Origin: Henricia sp. BOLD:AAB3569
Taxonomy: Eukaryota; Echinodermata; Asteroidea; Spinulosida; Echinasteridae
Direction of reading: 5' to 3'
Length of the DNA stretch: 64,000 nt
Assembly (NCBI GenBank): GCA_037783545.1
Contig: JBBELK010000060.1
Coordinates: 310,001-374,000 of the forward strand
In this document: in pieces, positions 18,030 through 29,060 of the stretch
Layout of the letters: the number at the start of each line of letters is the position of its first letter
Numbering within the stretch: position 1 is the stretch's first letter
The notes under the pieces: model-generated
Databases searched by the model: none
What the model saw: only the letters and a program-made list of their open reading frames with translations
What the model was told of the DNA's origin: nothing
Program-made: the position numbers and the translations under genes

Positions 18030-20375
18030 ATGTCTATTCGCACTCGTCGTTCCCCTGCTATGGACAATAACAGACCCCGAAGTATGGATCCTAACACGCT
18101 AGAAGCTCTAGCTTCCTCGCTAAGAGATCTAAATGAGGACTATACCATGTCCTCATTCCGCCCTCGGACGGACCGACGATCCCTTGCTCGAGCCGATGCC
18201 GTAACGGCAAACACGCCCTCTGCCAGCGGAGCGTCCCCGGTCCCGACATACACGACCTCTGCTGATTCCTCGTCGGGCACAGCTTCGCCGCTGCCATCCC
18301 GTGCTGCAGCAAGTCTTGGCGGGTCGGTCAATTACACCGGGCCGTCCTCAAACACCGCCGCTCAGTATGTGTCCACCGGCTCCAGCGACTACGCCAGTCC
18401 CAGTACAGTGGGGCAGTATGCAGGATCGTCAAGTTACACGGGAGCTAACGCATCTCACAGCACGTCTTCAGGCGTGAGCTCTTACGTCGTCTCCGAGTCC
18501 CGTGCAAGGTCATCCTCACCCTACACCACAAATCCCCCCACAACCTTCACTGTGAAACCTTTGCTTGAAAAGAAGCCTTCCAGAGACGGCAACTCGACCA
18601 AGACCGTGTCCAGGCAAAACTCTCTCGGCAGCTTTCCGGACAAGTACAACTTCACGGATGACAAGCAGGCGGCCTCATTAGTAGCCGGGCTCAAAGAACT
18701 TTACAAAGAGAAGCAATTGGTGGATGTCGTGTTGTGCGTCGACGACGAAGAATTTCCATGCCATCGGTGCGTCCTGGCCTCCTCCAGCCCGTACTTCCAC
18801 GCCATGTTCACGACAGACCTAGCTGAGAGCAGACAGCAGAAGATCCGCCTGGGCGTCGTAGATGCAGCGTCAATGCGTCTTATCCTCGACTATGCCTACA
18901 CAGCTACCACCGAGATCAACGAAGGCAACGTGCAGGGCCTCATGTTGGCAGTGAACATGTTTCAAATGCACAACCTCCGAGATGCCTGTGCGCAGTTTTT
19001 AGAGAAACACGTCACGCTCTCCAACTGCATCGGAATCTACTTTTTCGGGGTGACGCATGCCTGCAGTCGTCTGGAGGAGCTGGCTATAAACATGATCAGC
19101 GAGAACTTCACAGCAGTCTGCAAAGAGGAGGAATTCGTACAACTGACCAAAGACCGGCTGATCGACCTGCTTGTCCGTGATGATCTGAATGTCGACCAAG
19201 AAGAGACTGTATACGAGGCTGCTATTACATGGATCAGAGACGACCTGGAAAACCGACGGCCTGACCTGTATGATGTCTTGAGCCACGTCCGGTTTGCCCT
19301 TATTAGCCCTTACTACATCCATGACGTGGTGGAAAGAGACCGTCTCATCGTTCACAACAAGTCCGTCCAACAGCTGGTGGATGCAGCACTGCAGTATCAC
19401 GTATTGCGAGACAGGCGACAGGACTTGGACCTCTCCAAACTGAACACTAACACCAGAAAGGGAATGCCGATCAAGGACATGTTCGTCTTCTTGACACACC
19501 ACACAGAGGCCATACCAGAGAGTTGGACCACAGACTTGTATCGTATCAAACCCCTGCCCGATATGATTGAGTATGCCGAGTGCGTAGTATCCGGGGAAAA
19601 TAACCTGTTCGTAGCCGGACGGTCGCCCCAAGAGTTCACCGGCCGACGCTTCGCACAGCGCCGCGGGGGTCTCTTCCAGTATGACCACTTCGATAAGAAG
19701 TGGCTGCCTCGAGGCGCTATGAATGTCCCTCGCAACTACTTTAGCATGGCTGTCCTGGACGGAATGATCTACGTGACGGGTGGTGCTAGCGGTGATGGAG
19801 TCATAGAAAGCGTGGAATGCTACAACCCCAATACCAATGTGTGGCGCCAGGTCACGCCATTGCTTCAAGCAGCCAAGTGTCATAGCTTAGCCACTGTTGG
19901 GGGAAAGCTGTACGCCATTGGAGGGGAGACCAACGAGACGATTCTAGACACCGTCCAGTGCTACAACCCACGTTTCGATTCCTGGACGTACCTCACCAAT
20001 ATGACTCTTCCTCGTACTAGTGCCGGAGTAGCAGTACTCAACCGTGAGATCTATGTCCTGGGAGGCAGCGTGGCTCTCGGAGAAAAGCAGCCAGAGAACA
20101 TGCTGAAATCGGTGGAGATTTTTCACCCGGATCGCAACGAGTGGCGATTCGGACCGGAGCTTCCAGAGGGAAAGATTAACTACTGTGCAGCTACCCACAA
20201 TGGCAAACTGTACGTCTTCGGTGGCGACACGGGGGAGGAGTCAACGGGGATTGTGCAGAGTAAGGTTTATCGGTTGGATATGGATAATTTCATTTGGGTC
20301 GAAGACAAAAGCGGCTGGCCTAACTTACAACCACCGTTTTACTGTGTCATGGCAAGATTAAACAAGAATACATAA
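18030..20375 (+). CDS. Kelch-like protein (BTB-BACK-Kelch), candidate CUL3 substrate adaptor
   Basis: A single 781-codon coding exon. Residues 1-200 are a low-complexity Ser/Thr/Ala-rich extension. The BTB domain covers about 222-327 (VDVVLCVDDEEFPCHRCVLA, then SSSPYFHAMF), BACK about 332-435 and kelch repeats about 510-770, with GG blades at YVTGG (581-585), LYAIGG (627-632), IYVLGG (674-679) and LYVFGG (727-732) followed by WR/WT/WR/WV positions. KLHL proteins typically bind CUL3 through BTB and BACK and recruit substrates through the kelch propeller; that role is from the family. The ATG at 18030 has a poor context. ATGs at 18060 (MDNNRP) and 18084 (MDPNTL) have better ones and could be used. 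I cannot name the ortholog. The frame is intact, with no sign of decay. Confidence 0.95.
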   Translation: MSIRTRRSPAMDNNRPRSMDPNTLEALASSLRDLNEDYTMSSFRPRTDRRSLARADAVTANTPSASGASPVPTYTTSADSSSGTASPLPSRAAASLGGSVNYTGPSSNTAAQYVSTGSSDYASPSTVGQYAGSSSYTGANASHSTSSGVSSYVVSESRARSSSPYTTNPPTTFTVKPLLEKKPSRDGNSTKTVSRQNSLGSFPDKYNFTDDKQAASLVAGLKELYKEKQLVDVVLCVDDEEFPCHRCVLASSSPYFHAMFTTDLAESRQQKIRLGVVDAASMRLILDYAYTATTEINEGNVQGLMLAVNMFQMHNLRDACAQFLEKHVTLSNCIGIYFFGVTHACSRLEELAINMISENFTAVCKEEEFVQLTKDRLIDLLVRDDLNVDQEETVYEAAITWIRDDLENRRPDLYDVLSHVRFALISPYYIHDVVERDRLIVHNKSVQQLVDAALQYHVLRDRRQDLDLSKLNTNTRKGMPIKDMFVFLTHHTEAIPESWTTDLYRIKPLPDMIEYAECVVSGENNLFVAGRSPQEFTGRRFAQRRGGLFQYDHFDKKWLPRGAMNVPRNYFSMAVLDGMIYVTGGASGDGVIESVECYNPNTNVWRQVTPLLQAAKCHSLATVGGKLYAIGGETNETILDTVQCYNPRFDSWTYLTNMTLPRTSAGVAVLNREIYVLGGSVALGEKQPENMLKSVEIFHPDRNEWRFGPELPEGKINYCAATHNGKLYVFGGDTGEESTGIVQSKVYRLDMDNFIWVEDKSGWPNLQPPFYCVMARLNKNT

Positions 20376-20505
20376 ATATTTACAAGAGTACTTATGCGTG
20401 GAACAAAATGCCAGTCGGTGCATGATTCAGCCTCGCACATAATTTAATTGCAGCATTTGCAGTATATAATTCAGAGCTATATATATAAAATATAACTTGC
20501 AACTT

Positions 20506-20537
20506 AATAAAAATTATGAGGTTTTTACTGGAATAAA
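20506..20537 (+). terminator. Polyadenylation signals of the Kelch gene
   Basis: AATAAA occurs at 20506-20511 and 20532-20537, 130-160 bases after the stop codon, giving a short 3' UTR. Confidence 0.6.
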
Positions 20538-20884
20538 AACTGGACGGCTGTGTTGGCAAGGCGACACTGCTGGGAGAAATTCCAGTGAAAACTAAAAATA
20601 CAACCTACCTGGCTTGAAAGTGGGATGATATTTTGATTTACTTTGTGTACTTTGGTATCTCCCTTTCAGTAGTTCTACTTCAAACCACTTTAAATTGTCC
20701 GCATAAAAATATTTAAAATCATGTGGATATATTCACTGTTTTAGGTACTGTTGCATTAGACTAAAATTTACATTCTGTCACGTAATACTTCAACACAGCT
20801 GAATGAGCGCCAAATCATTAATTCATGACCAAGACAAATTCCGAAAGACGAATTATTTTGTTTTTAAAAAGAATAACCTTTTAA

Positions 20885-21220
20885 AGGAGCGTGAACAGAT
20901 TTTGTTCTAAAAATTGGAGTTTGTTCTAACCTAACAATCATGTAAAATACCTCCCTAAAATACTACACATGGGATGAAAACGGGGAAATTGCAATCCCCA
21001 ATTTGGATGTGAAAGCAAAATTTTTGTGTAATAACTACACAGCTTTATGTAACCAGATAGATTAGTTTACTAAACTTCGGTTGATTTTTGATGATATCCC
21101 TGAAATTATACGGATTGATGGCGCGAAATTTCAGAATGGCAATGAGAAAAATATGACAAATGATATGGTATCAAAATGGGGGGAAATAGGGGTTCAAAAA
21201 TGTGATCTTGTCACGCTCAT
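20885..21220. mobile_element. TTAA-flanked MITE family E (336 bp)
   Basis: TTAA at 20881-20884 and 21221-21224. The left end AGGAGCGTGAACAGAT and the right end ATCTTGTCACGCTCAT are imperfect inverted repeats. A single end of the same family appears at about 59747-59790. Confidence 0.65.
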
Positions 21221-21364
21221 TTAAATGATGATTTATTATAAGACATTCACAAGCTTACATTTTGTTCAAAGTTAGTTCCCATTTTCCAATACAATTTTTT
21301 ACAAACTGTCATTCTCGATGTGGTAGATTTTACTGCTTTTATGAAAACCCTCTTACTCTTAATA

Positions 21365-21705
21365 TAGGGAGTGTTAGATTGTCATGCCGACTATGTGGAC
21401 TTCGACTTGATGACGTCTATGTTGAGGCTTTGGGCTTGCGTCAAGTCGTCTCTCGTCCACTGCCACAATAAACCATATATTCACACGTTTGAACGGTTCA
21501 ATCGTGTCGCCTTAATCAGGTCTATAAATTGCTGATTGGAAAGGTGCCAGAGTACTTATGCGTTCCAAGCCTCGTCCTCAGATCGAGGTTTGGAACGCAT
21601 ACGTAATTTTGGCACCTTTAAAAACAACTTGGCGCTTGCGGAAAGCCTCAACATAGACGTCCTCACGTCGCAGTCCACATAGTCGACGTGACAATCTAAA
21701 ATTCC
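21365..21705. repeat. Degenerate inverted repeat with inner hairpin
   Basis: AGATTGTCATGCCGACTATG and GACGTCTATGTTGAGGCTTT at 21373-21435 are inverted at 21635-21700. Between them GCGTTCCAAGCCTCG pairs with CGAGGTTTGGAACGC (about 21560-21600). Confidence 0.65.
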
Positions 21706-22060
21706 CTGGCCTGGTCTACATCCGTGGACCATTTGATTGTACTGTGGCACTTTGCCTGCTGTATATTTTTAAAATTGCTTTGTAGATTTCTTGCCCAAAA
21801 TTGCTAATAATAGGTCATGCAAATGTAAAAATGTAATTAATTTGTAATCCAACAGATTTGTATTATTTAGCACAACGAATGTAGTTAAAATGATTGTAGC
21901 AACATATCACCATATATTTCTCAAGAATGAGCTAGGATAGAAATAAAGAAAAATTTGTTCCCACGCCACTCTTGTTTACTGCAGTATGCAGACGTGCACA
22001 CCATACCATTCGACCACTAATGAGCTTGTATACTGACGGTAATGCGATAATTTCTTGAGC
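21706..22060. other. No gene seen
   Basis: AT-rich DNA without recognisable features. Confidence 0.35.
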
Positions 22061-22210
22061 AATAGACTCTTTGCACCGGGCGGCCATGACAGGTGGTAGT
22101 TTTTCATATTTAAATGCTGTGAAAATAGATCAACAAAGTGCCCATTTGTGTATGACGCTCAGTGACAATGTTACTGGCCCCTGTCATGGCCGCCTGTGCA
22201 AAGGGTCTAT
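22061..22210. mobile_element. Palindromic MITE family F, copy 2
   Basis: AATAGACTCTTTGCACC... at the left is inverted as GTGCAAAGGGTCTAT at the right. The core GGCCATGACAG matches copy 1 at 11088-11235. Confidence 0.75.
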
Positions 22211-23166
22211 CGACTCCATAATAAACATATAATGAAATTATGATTTGTTACATGCGTGCTTTCCTCTGACCCTACAAAACCATCTGGTACTCTGAAACCC
22301 TGGTACCCTAAATTACTAATTGGCACAGGAAAAACGTGCCGAAAACACCTTCCAGCTATATTATGCCATATCTGTGTTATTTTTGACTGGTAATCTGTCA
22401 CTTTTTATTAGGGCTCAATGCAGTTTTCTGCTAAACATCCGAAAATGGGCCAAGACCCAACCTTTAAGCGGCCATCTTGGAGCTATCACATTTGATATGG
22501 TGCAACCATGCATGTCCTCAAGGAACAATGAAACTGCCCCACGAAATGGCGGCTATTTGATACGGTCTATACGGGGTGTGTTTGGGCGCGTCAGAGCTTT
22601 CCACTCCTTGTGAATGGGCGTATGGGCCGTCGCTTTCCGGTCTATGATGCGTGACCTCCCGTTTGTGTCGTGTTTGCTGGTCGCCGCGCCGAGATTTGGA
22701 TGTCTTCGTCGGTTGGACTGACCCTGTCGTATGTGCATCGGACGGACTGTCCTACCTTGGTGCCGTGTCCCGTTCTCGAACTGCCGGTTCTTCAGCGTGT
22801 TGACCGTCGTGCCGTCGTGAAGGCGACCCCGGGAGGACCGTTCACCCCAAACACGCCCTTCGCGATGCGTTGGATACCGGTATCCCTCTATTTAATTATT
22901 TAGTCATAATACTTAATATTTAAAGTGCATTATTTTATTTGTATGTTCCAAGATGGAATAATTGATTTACATTCTTGAAATTTATCCTTTTTGTCCTTGT
23001 CGCCTTCTTACTTGTGTGTTGTCATACTGAGATTGTGTTTTGAACATTTCTTGATATCCGACTACGTAACAGATATTATTGGGGGCTTGTCCGAGACCAA
23101 AGTTTTGATATTAAAAGACCAATGATTTGATATTGTGGGGTATACCGTTTGGTAGACAGAATGATT
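22211..23166. other. No recognised gene; GC-rich island at about 22560-22880
   Basis: The GC-rich stretch stands out against AT-rich surroundings. Short ORFs in it (22670-22903 +, 22553-22738 -) match no family I know. It might be a decayed mobile-element fragment. Confidence 0.3.
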
Positions 23167-23195
23167 CTGTCCCTACGGGTTTCCCGTAGGGACAG
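23167..23195. repeat. Perfect 13-bp-stem hairpin
   Basis: CTGTCCCTACGGG, three bases, CCCGTAGGGACAG. It sits a few bases outside the inverted-repeat element at 23204-23989. Confidence 0.8.
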
Positions 23196-23203
23196 AAGGT
23201 ACC

Positions 23204-23989
23204 CCTTTCATACGGTGGATTGTTGTCATTTTGCCTCGAAATTAGAATCACACCCAACTATTTCCAGCTAGTTGTTTCCTGTAGTGGTTTTAGATATTCT
23301 TGATTAGAAGACAAATAAAAAGCACTACTTACATTGCCGTTTTTGAATCAAAAACGTCTATTTCCGACAATCTTCGACGAACAAATTTCTCGGACTCCTT
23401 ATCACGATAAAAACGATTGCAAACGTGTAGTTGTGCATTGACGGACGCCCAAAGAGAACGTCAAACGAAACTGTACATTGTATGCCGCGCCGTATAAATG
23501 CGCGTGACATAAGAGCGCCACCCGTACTCTCATTGGGCCTCCGTAGATGCACACCAACTGTACGTTTGCAAAAAAAGACCACGTCGAACTTTGGCGTGAC
23601 TCCACACTAGAATCGATTAGAATAGGTTTTCCTGGACACAACAAGAAATCGCAGTGTACACGTATGTTTTCATACGAAAAATTGAATCGATCTGGAATAG
23701 AATTTTGATTCTTTTTGGAATCGGAGTCGACTCCGAAAATGCTGGAGCGCCCCCAAGCGTTAAGCCTAGCCAACTTTATTTTAGCTGGTCACATCGTAAC
23801 AACAGGTTTTCTCGTCGAAGATTGTCGGAAATAGACGTTTTTTATTAAAAAACGGCAATGTAAGTAGTTCGTTTTTGTTTGTTTTCCAATCAAGAATATC
23901 TAAAACCAACGCAGGACACAACCAGCTGGAAATATTTGGGTGTGATTCCAATTTCGAGGCAAAATGACAACAATCCACTGTATGAAAGG
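23204..23989. mobile_element. Inverted-repeat element (~786 bp)
   Basis: CCTTTCATACGGTGGATTGT and the following ~180 bases at the left are inverted at about 23807-23989, including TTGTCGGAAATAGACG and GGCAATGTAAGTAG. The spacer (23390-23806) holds only short ORFs of no known family. Confidence 0.75.
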
Positions 23990-24014
23990 AAAGCTCACTG
24001 ACTAACCGTTTGGG

Positions 24015-24230
24015 TGGTTGACTTGATGTTGCGACAGTCGGCTATGGTACTTGTGCTCTTCAGCAAGGCACTTGACCACAATTGCTTCATACCTTCGCAA
24101 GCCGTTTAATGTAAAGTACAATGGACTTGAAAGATTCCCTTGAAAGATCTTTACTATTTCGTAAAGAGTAAGGGATACCCGGTGTATCTGGCCGTCGGCT
24201 GCCTATTAACCTTTTCAAAGTATGGCAGAC
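24015..24230 (+). mobile_element. SINE body fragment, same family as 52554-52906
   Basis: It shares the order CAGCAAGGCACTTGACC..., AAGCCGTT..., TTTCGTAAAGAG, then GGGATACCCGGTGT.TCTGGCC with the SINE at 52640-52800. The tRNA-like head is missing. Confidence 0.65.
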
Positions 24231-24488
24231 AATATAGGAGGGCGCACTTTGTTAGTGGGTATAAAATCGAATAAAATGCAATATAACTGCATTTTTCCCT
24301 TTGCACTTATTTATTTTATTTACAATTCTGTCTCTGTATTATAATTGCAACATGAAAATCATGTTTTCGGAAAGAAATACAATTGTTAAAAAAATTCATA
24401 CCCAAATAAAACTGCGCCCTCTCCTTTTGTTCCGCCATACTTCTAAAAGGCTAATGGTGCTAAACACCAATCCGAGAGCCGGGGACCT

Positions 24489-24727
24489 GGGGCCAATTTC
24501 ATGGCACTGCTAAGCACAAAATTTGCTTAGCACAGGATTTATTTGCTTTATAAAATGGATTACAAGCCAAAATTATACGCCAACTTGTGTTCTTCACAAG
24601 AGTAGGAAAATACCTTTCAAAACACATCACTTACAATTTTGGCTGGCAATCCATTTTTGCAAAATAAAGCAAACAAATCCTGTGCTAAGCAAATTTTTGT
24701 GCTTAGCAGCACCATGAAATTGGCCCC
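24489..24727. mobile_element. Palindromic MITE with GGGGCCAATTTCATGG termini (239 bp)
   Basis: GGGGCCAATTTCATGG and GCTAAGCACAAAATTTGC at the left are inverted at the right (GTGCTTAGCAGCACCATG, ending TTGGCCCC). The arms are about 75 bases. There is no coding capacity. Confidence 0.8.
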
Positions 24728-24976
24728 TGTTCTCTGTACGTCCACCATAACTGAGGGCCATCCAGTGCCATGAACTTTACGTTACATTATGTTGTCACTT
24801 CAAACAATTTGCGCGTTCTTTATTGAAAGATTGTGACGCCTGTGCACATAAAGGAGGCACATTGTGCACTGTTCAATTTTAACAACCGTCATAGAACACA
24901 CACTTCATGGCACGTGGATGGCCCACAGTTATGGCGGACGCGCAGGGAAGGCGTCCTTAGTTACCGGATTCGTGTA

Positions 24977-25885
24977 GGCTATACCATCGATATGTATACA
25001 CTGGATGAAGTATGCAATAGCAGTTGGCTATACGTGAATTGAAGCCACGCGCCGGCCGCCATTGTAGGCCTACCCCACGAACAATGCTTGGCCTAGACTG
25101 CTCCCCGGTCGTTTCGAAAGAACGACCGAAATGTCGTTTCGAAAGAACGACCGGAACGTCGTTTCGAAAGAACGACCGAAACGTTTCGAAAGAACGATCG
25201 AAACGTCGTTCCAAAAGAACGATCGAAACGTCGTTTCAAAGGAACGATCGAAACGAACGATCGAAACGTGTTTTAAGGAAAGAAGAAAAAACAAATTTGG
25301 AAACAGCTAGAGTTACCTACATCATGGAGGAAGGGAAGGAAATGCCTTAGGCCTATGGGCTTATACATACTTTGGGGACTGTTGTCGATCGATGGTGTTT
25401 TTTGTTTACAAAAATATTTCACGATTCATTTAACATAAAAAACATGCACTGATCCTTTGGCTGATATTTTAATATGTATGCAGTTCTTCTTTTTTTCCCT
25501 TTCTAATCAATCATGAAATTTATCTTATTATAATACATGTACAGTACGTACGTACGCACATAATCTACATGCACATGTACAGCGCATTGTATAGCACATG
25601 TATACATACGGGGAACGTTAGTCTCTTCACCAGCAGTGAAATGGTGCGTTTTCTGCCAAATTCCCCTCGCAGTGGTGTAAAAAAAAAAAAAGCTCCCCGC
25701 GCCATGCGATAGCTGGCATTCCACTTAACACATGTAGACCATGCATGATGTAGACTAGTTAAGACAGTATGACCAGTCTAGGCAAGGCATTGTGTTTGGT
25801 GGACTACAATAGCGTACGGTGGCTTCAATTTTAGACGTCGTTGCTTCATCCAGTGTATATATATCGATGGTGTATACCCACCTGG
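24977..25885. repeat. Inverted repeat flanking a minisatellite region
   Basis: ACCATCGATATGTATACACT and GGATGAAG at 24983-25012 recur inverted at about 25848-25880; AATTGAAGCCAC recurs likewise (25037 and 25820). They enclose the minisatellite and about 500 bases of AT-rich DNA, and may be the ends of a decayed element. Confidence 0.55.
25111..25268. repeat. Minisatellite, 25-bp unit, ~6.5 copies
   Basis: The unit is GTTTCGAAAGAACGACCGAA plus ACGTC, with 22-bp variants that lack GTC. Copies degrade towards the right (GACCG becomes GATCG). Open frames across it on both strands are by-products of the repeat. Confidence 0.85.
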
Positions 25886-25906
25886 AAGAAACTTGTTTAA
25901 GCTTAA

Positions 25907-26180
25907 AGGAACACACCGTCTCACTGTTTAGTGATGTAGCATCATTGACAATAATTTGTTGATGGTCGTTGTTAAAAAAATATCATCAAAATGTCACGTA
26001 ATTAATTTAAAAGCTTAAAATTTACAAAAGCGGTCAAAGGTCGGGTTATACGCTTTACCAGCCGTTGCAACTATCGCGCGAGCCTCACGACTTTGTCGCA
26101 AACGATTCGCCCTTCTCCTGGCAGCTTTTGCTTTGGATATCTAGAATTTTCTGCTTATAGGCCGTGGACCGAAGGCCGAT
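25907..26180 (-). mobile_element. Family A MITE fragment (right-end half, reversed)
   Basis: TTAA at 25903-25906 is followed by AGGAACACACCG and sequence matching the right half of the copies at 55203-55560 and (reversed) 11760-12051. The element is lost after about 26180. Confidence 0.65.
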
Positions 26181-26588
26181 ATCTTGTTCGAGTGCTCCTG
26201 TCTAAAGGTGAATACATTTTAAAACCATGATGTGAAAGATTCACAGTTACAAATATTAAATCATCAATGTTCATGTGAGAGCACTGGTTCATTTTTGTAA
26301 AAATCAGTAATTTTAAAATCCTAATTCTTTGAGCTTTTAAAAACCTCGATCACTATTCTGTGCTGAGAAATGATAGAGTATGGGAATAGTCACTGAGTGC
26401 AGTTTCAACCTTGTTCTCATGACCAATTATACAGTGTGCACTGACCCTGGGAATGATCACTTGAACGATTACAAACAGCAGAATTATAGAAAATATGTAA
26501 AACAAATTCACACGGTATATTGAGTTAATCGTTGATGGAAAACCGTCGGTACACTCGTCCGATTGCATGCACAGTTGCCTTATAATAT
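26181..26588. other. No gene seen
   Basis: The ORF at 26353-26718 (-) runs into the LTR and has no recognised family. Confidence 0.35.
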
Positions 26589-26886
26589 TGTAACAAGAAT
26601 ATTCCCTGCTTGTTATGAAACTCGGCACGAAAAGAACACACAAGAAAAGACAATTCTCAGCAAGAAAATACCGCACGTTTATTGGGGTCGATCCTTCCTC
26701 ATCAAACACAAAGAACAAAGATGGCGCAGAGAATCGCGTCCCCGCGCGGAACGGGTATCCCGGTCCTCCGGCAGGGGCTCACGCCACCCGGCTCCGTGGG
26801 GAGCCGCAATGGCGCCACCAACACGTCAGTTAGACCCACCGTGAAACGGTGCTGGCGCCCCCAGCGGCGGATCGGGACGACCGCCC
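26589..26886 (-). repeat. 3' LTR (left copy)
   Basis: It matches 31373-31673 almost base for base from TGTAACAAGAATATTCCC to CGGATCGGGACG. The last ~10 bases differ (CCGCCCCC in place of CCGTTACA), so its outer terminus facing the interior is altered or was primed abnormally. Confidence 0.85.
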
Positions 26887-27066
26887 CCTTCGAGGACCCT
26901 GCTTGTCCCCAAAGCAGGCGGCGACGCCCAGTTCCGCCGGGAAGACGATTCCCTGCAATACATGGCAACTGCAACTGCAGAACAGAACAAAAAAAAACAA
27001 AGAACAACTGTTAGAAAAAGAACACAACATGGCAACAAAGTTCCAAAACAACAAGTGTCTGATTAG

Positions 27067-28134
27067 CTAGGGGGGGTGGTGGTCCCCGCTGCGTCTCCGG
27101 CTGGGGTGCCGCGGCGACCGGGGGTTGCTCCGGTGGGGTGCGATTCCCCCCTCCCCCCCCCCACGAGCTGGCGGCTCCGACAGGGCGGAACCCGGCTGGG
27201 GTGCCTCAGCGCGAGGGGGCGGCTCCGAATGGCCGCCAAGCCCCCTCCGCTCCCTGTCCTCACCGTTCAGCTCGTCGTCGCTGGCGTGCACGTCCAGTTC
27301 GTCGGTGGCTGTCACGGTCGCCACCCTCCCTAGTCGCCAGGCACAGTACTGGAGGTGGCGTTGCCGCATGTCCTCGCGGTAGAACTTCCTCGCGCAACCG
27401 AACGGGCACTCGAACGGCATCGTCGGGTGTAGCGCCGGGCACGCTGTTCGGTGGTGCCTCCTCAGGTTCGACAGGCGGGTGAACCGCCGGTCGCAGTGGC
27501 TGCAGTGGGCGTTGCTCATCCTTATAAGGGGGCGGGTTCCGGCCCGCTCTCCGCTGTTTGTGGTGCGCCCTGCTGTCGGGGCGCCTCCGGTCTCCTGCTT
27601 CCGCGTCCTTACCAGGGGCGGGTTCCGAAACGCCCTCAGCTGTGGGGGCGCGCCCTCGTGGCGGGGCGCCTTCCGGTCTCCTGCTTCCGCGTCCTCCTCG
27701 GGGTTTCCCGGCGGCGGCCGCGTCGCCAGGTCCTCGGTTTTCACTTTATCTCCTGGGCCCTCTCTGGCCGGCCGCGTCTCCTGGTTCAGTAGGTCTCTCT
27801 CCGTCCCGGTGGCCTCCTCTTCGCGGGAAGCCGCTGCGTCTAGGTACACCGTCCCAACCCCTATCCATTGTGGTTCCTTCACCGCTCCTCGAATTATCAC
27901 CTTGTGTCCAACATGAACTCTTGCCACCGATGGGTGCTGTTCGTAGCCTCTTAAAGCCGCGGGCTTTCCATTGGTCAACACTGTGTTGTCCCCCCACCGC
28001 CACTGGCAACGGTATGTCGACAGGAAGTCTATCCCCAGGATGACATCCGGCTCAATTTTAGCTACAATGCAGGCATGGCTCAAGACCTGATCTCCGATCT
28101 GGAGTTCAAAAGTAGCCCTCCCCCGGACCTGCAT
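27067..28134 (-). pseudogene. Protease C-terminal part fused to a two-finger C2H2-like domain
   Basis: A 355-codon frame. It opens with the second half of a retropepsin fold (the segment ending VILGIDFLSTYRCQWRW), continues through a Glu/Arg/Pro-rich linker, and then has two zinc-finger-like units: CSHCDRRFTRLSNLRRHHRT ending in C, and CPFGCARKFYREDMRQRHLQ ending in YC. Each has two Cys followed by H and C/H spacing, close to C2H2/C2HC fingers rather than the CCHC knuckle of Gag. A Pro/Arg-rich tail and a stop at 27067-27069 follow. In a gypsy element RT should follow the protease; here the fingers do. The function is unknown, and a nucleic-acid-binding role is inference. Confidence 0.75.
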
Positions 28135-28316
28135 GGGGCTCCCATATCCGCTTGCCTCAGAGTCTCCGGCAGAGGCTGGAGGTTTGGCTTCCCGGGTCCG
28201 TAAAGTTCGTCATAGATGCGTTCGGAAATTAGGCTCACCGAAGCTCCCGTGTCCAGCAAGAAGCAGACAGGCGTCGACACAACTTTCCCCGCAATGTAGT
28301 TTTCCCCCAGCGGCAC
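28080..28316 (-). pseudogene. Aspartic protease N-terminal part (retropepsin), frameshifted
   Basis: It contains the active-site block FLLDTGASVSLIS followed by ERIYDELYG. The matching C-terminal half is in another frame (27067-28134), so a frameshift near 28130 breaks the domain. Confidence 0.8.
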
Positions 28317-29060
28317 ATTCGGTGTCGTCTGGTTCCGTCCTGGTGGTCTTCCCCCGGCGCGCGTAGCCTGTGCTCTCCGTGTTCCTGTATGGTGTAGGTT
28401 GCGCCAGCTCCACTACCGACCTCACTTCCCTGGTTCCTTGTCTTCCCTTCCTGTTCTGTACCTGGGACTCCAGGAAAGCCTCCATCTCCGTTGCCAGGGT
28501 GATTGCTTCGGTCGCCTTTCTCGAAAAAACGTGGCGTTGCAGCTGCTCGTCACCTAATGCATTCCGGAAAGCATCCACAGCCAGGTTCTCCCGAGCTTGC
28601 GTGGGGAGGTTCGGGTAGCTCTTGGAAACCAACCGCCTGATCGACTGCCCAGGCCACTGATAGATTCGTCCCGACGTCTGGTGCACATCGACAGCTGGGC
28701 CCGATGCAGTGGAACTTGGGCCGTGACTCCGAAACGCTGTTCGAAGTACTCTAGGATACGGAGGTACTCCGTCCGAGCCTCCGGTGCCATATCAGCCAGA
28801 GCTTCCCGTGCCGAGCCCTTCAGATGGGCGCCCAGAAACATTGCCTTCTCGGACTCGCTCCACTGGTTGACTCTGGCCACGCTCTCAAAATGGATCAGGT
28901 AATCCGACCACGAGGAAACCCCGTCAAACTTATCTGGAAGCATCATCGGTCGTCGACCTCCCCCGGGGGGCCCCGCGGTCGGCGGTTGTGCCGGTGATGG
29001 ACCGGACCCCGTGGCTGGAGTGTCTGCATCCGGGTTCCCGCTCCGCGGTGGCGCCCCATA
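28210..29060 (-). pseudogene. Gag (retrotransposon gag domain), frameshifted
   Basis: Two frames together give a Gag core. The first contains MMLPDKFDGVSSWSDYLIHF, MFLGAHLKGSAREALADM and ILEYFEQRFGV (28700-28945). After a frameshift near 28680 comes the part with IYQWPGQSIRRLVSKSYPNL and AVDAFRNALGDEQL. These are standard gypsy-type Gag features. Gag of such elements forms particles that package RNA. Confidence 0.8.

Noticed and set aside
18999..19883. 294-codon ORF antisense to the Kelch gene
   Set aside because: The sense frame has clear BTB, BACK and kelch motifs; the antisense frame has none and is a by-product of codon bias.
22670..22903. ORF in the GC-rich island
   Set aside because: It could be a decayed fragment but shows no motif that I can name.
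27076..28043. Several + strand ORFs over the LTR element
   Set aside because: GC-rich shadows of the minus-strand protease and zinc-finger frame.
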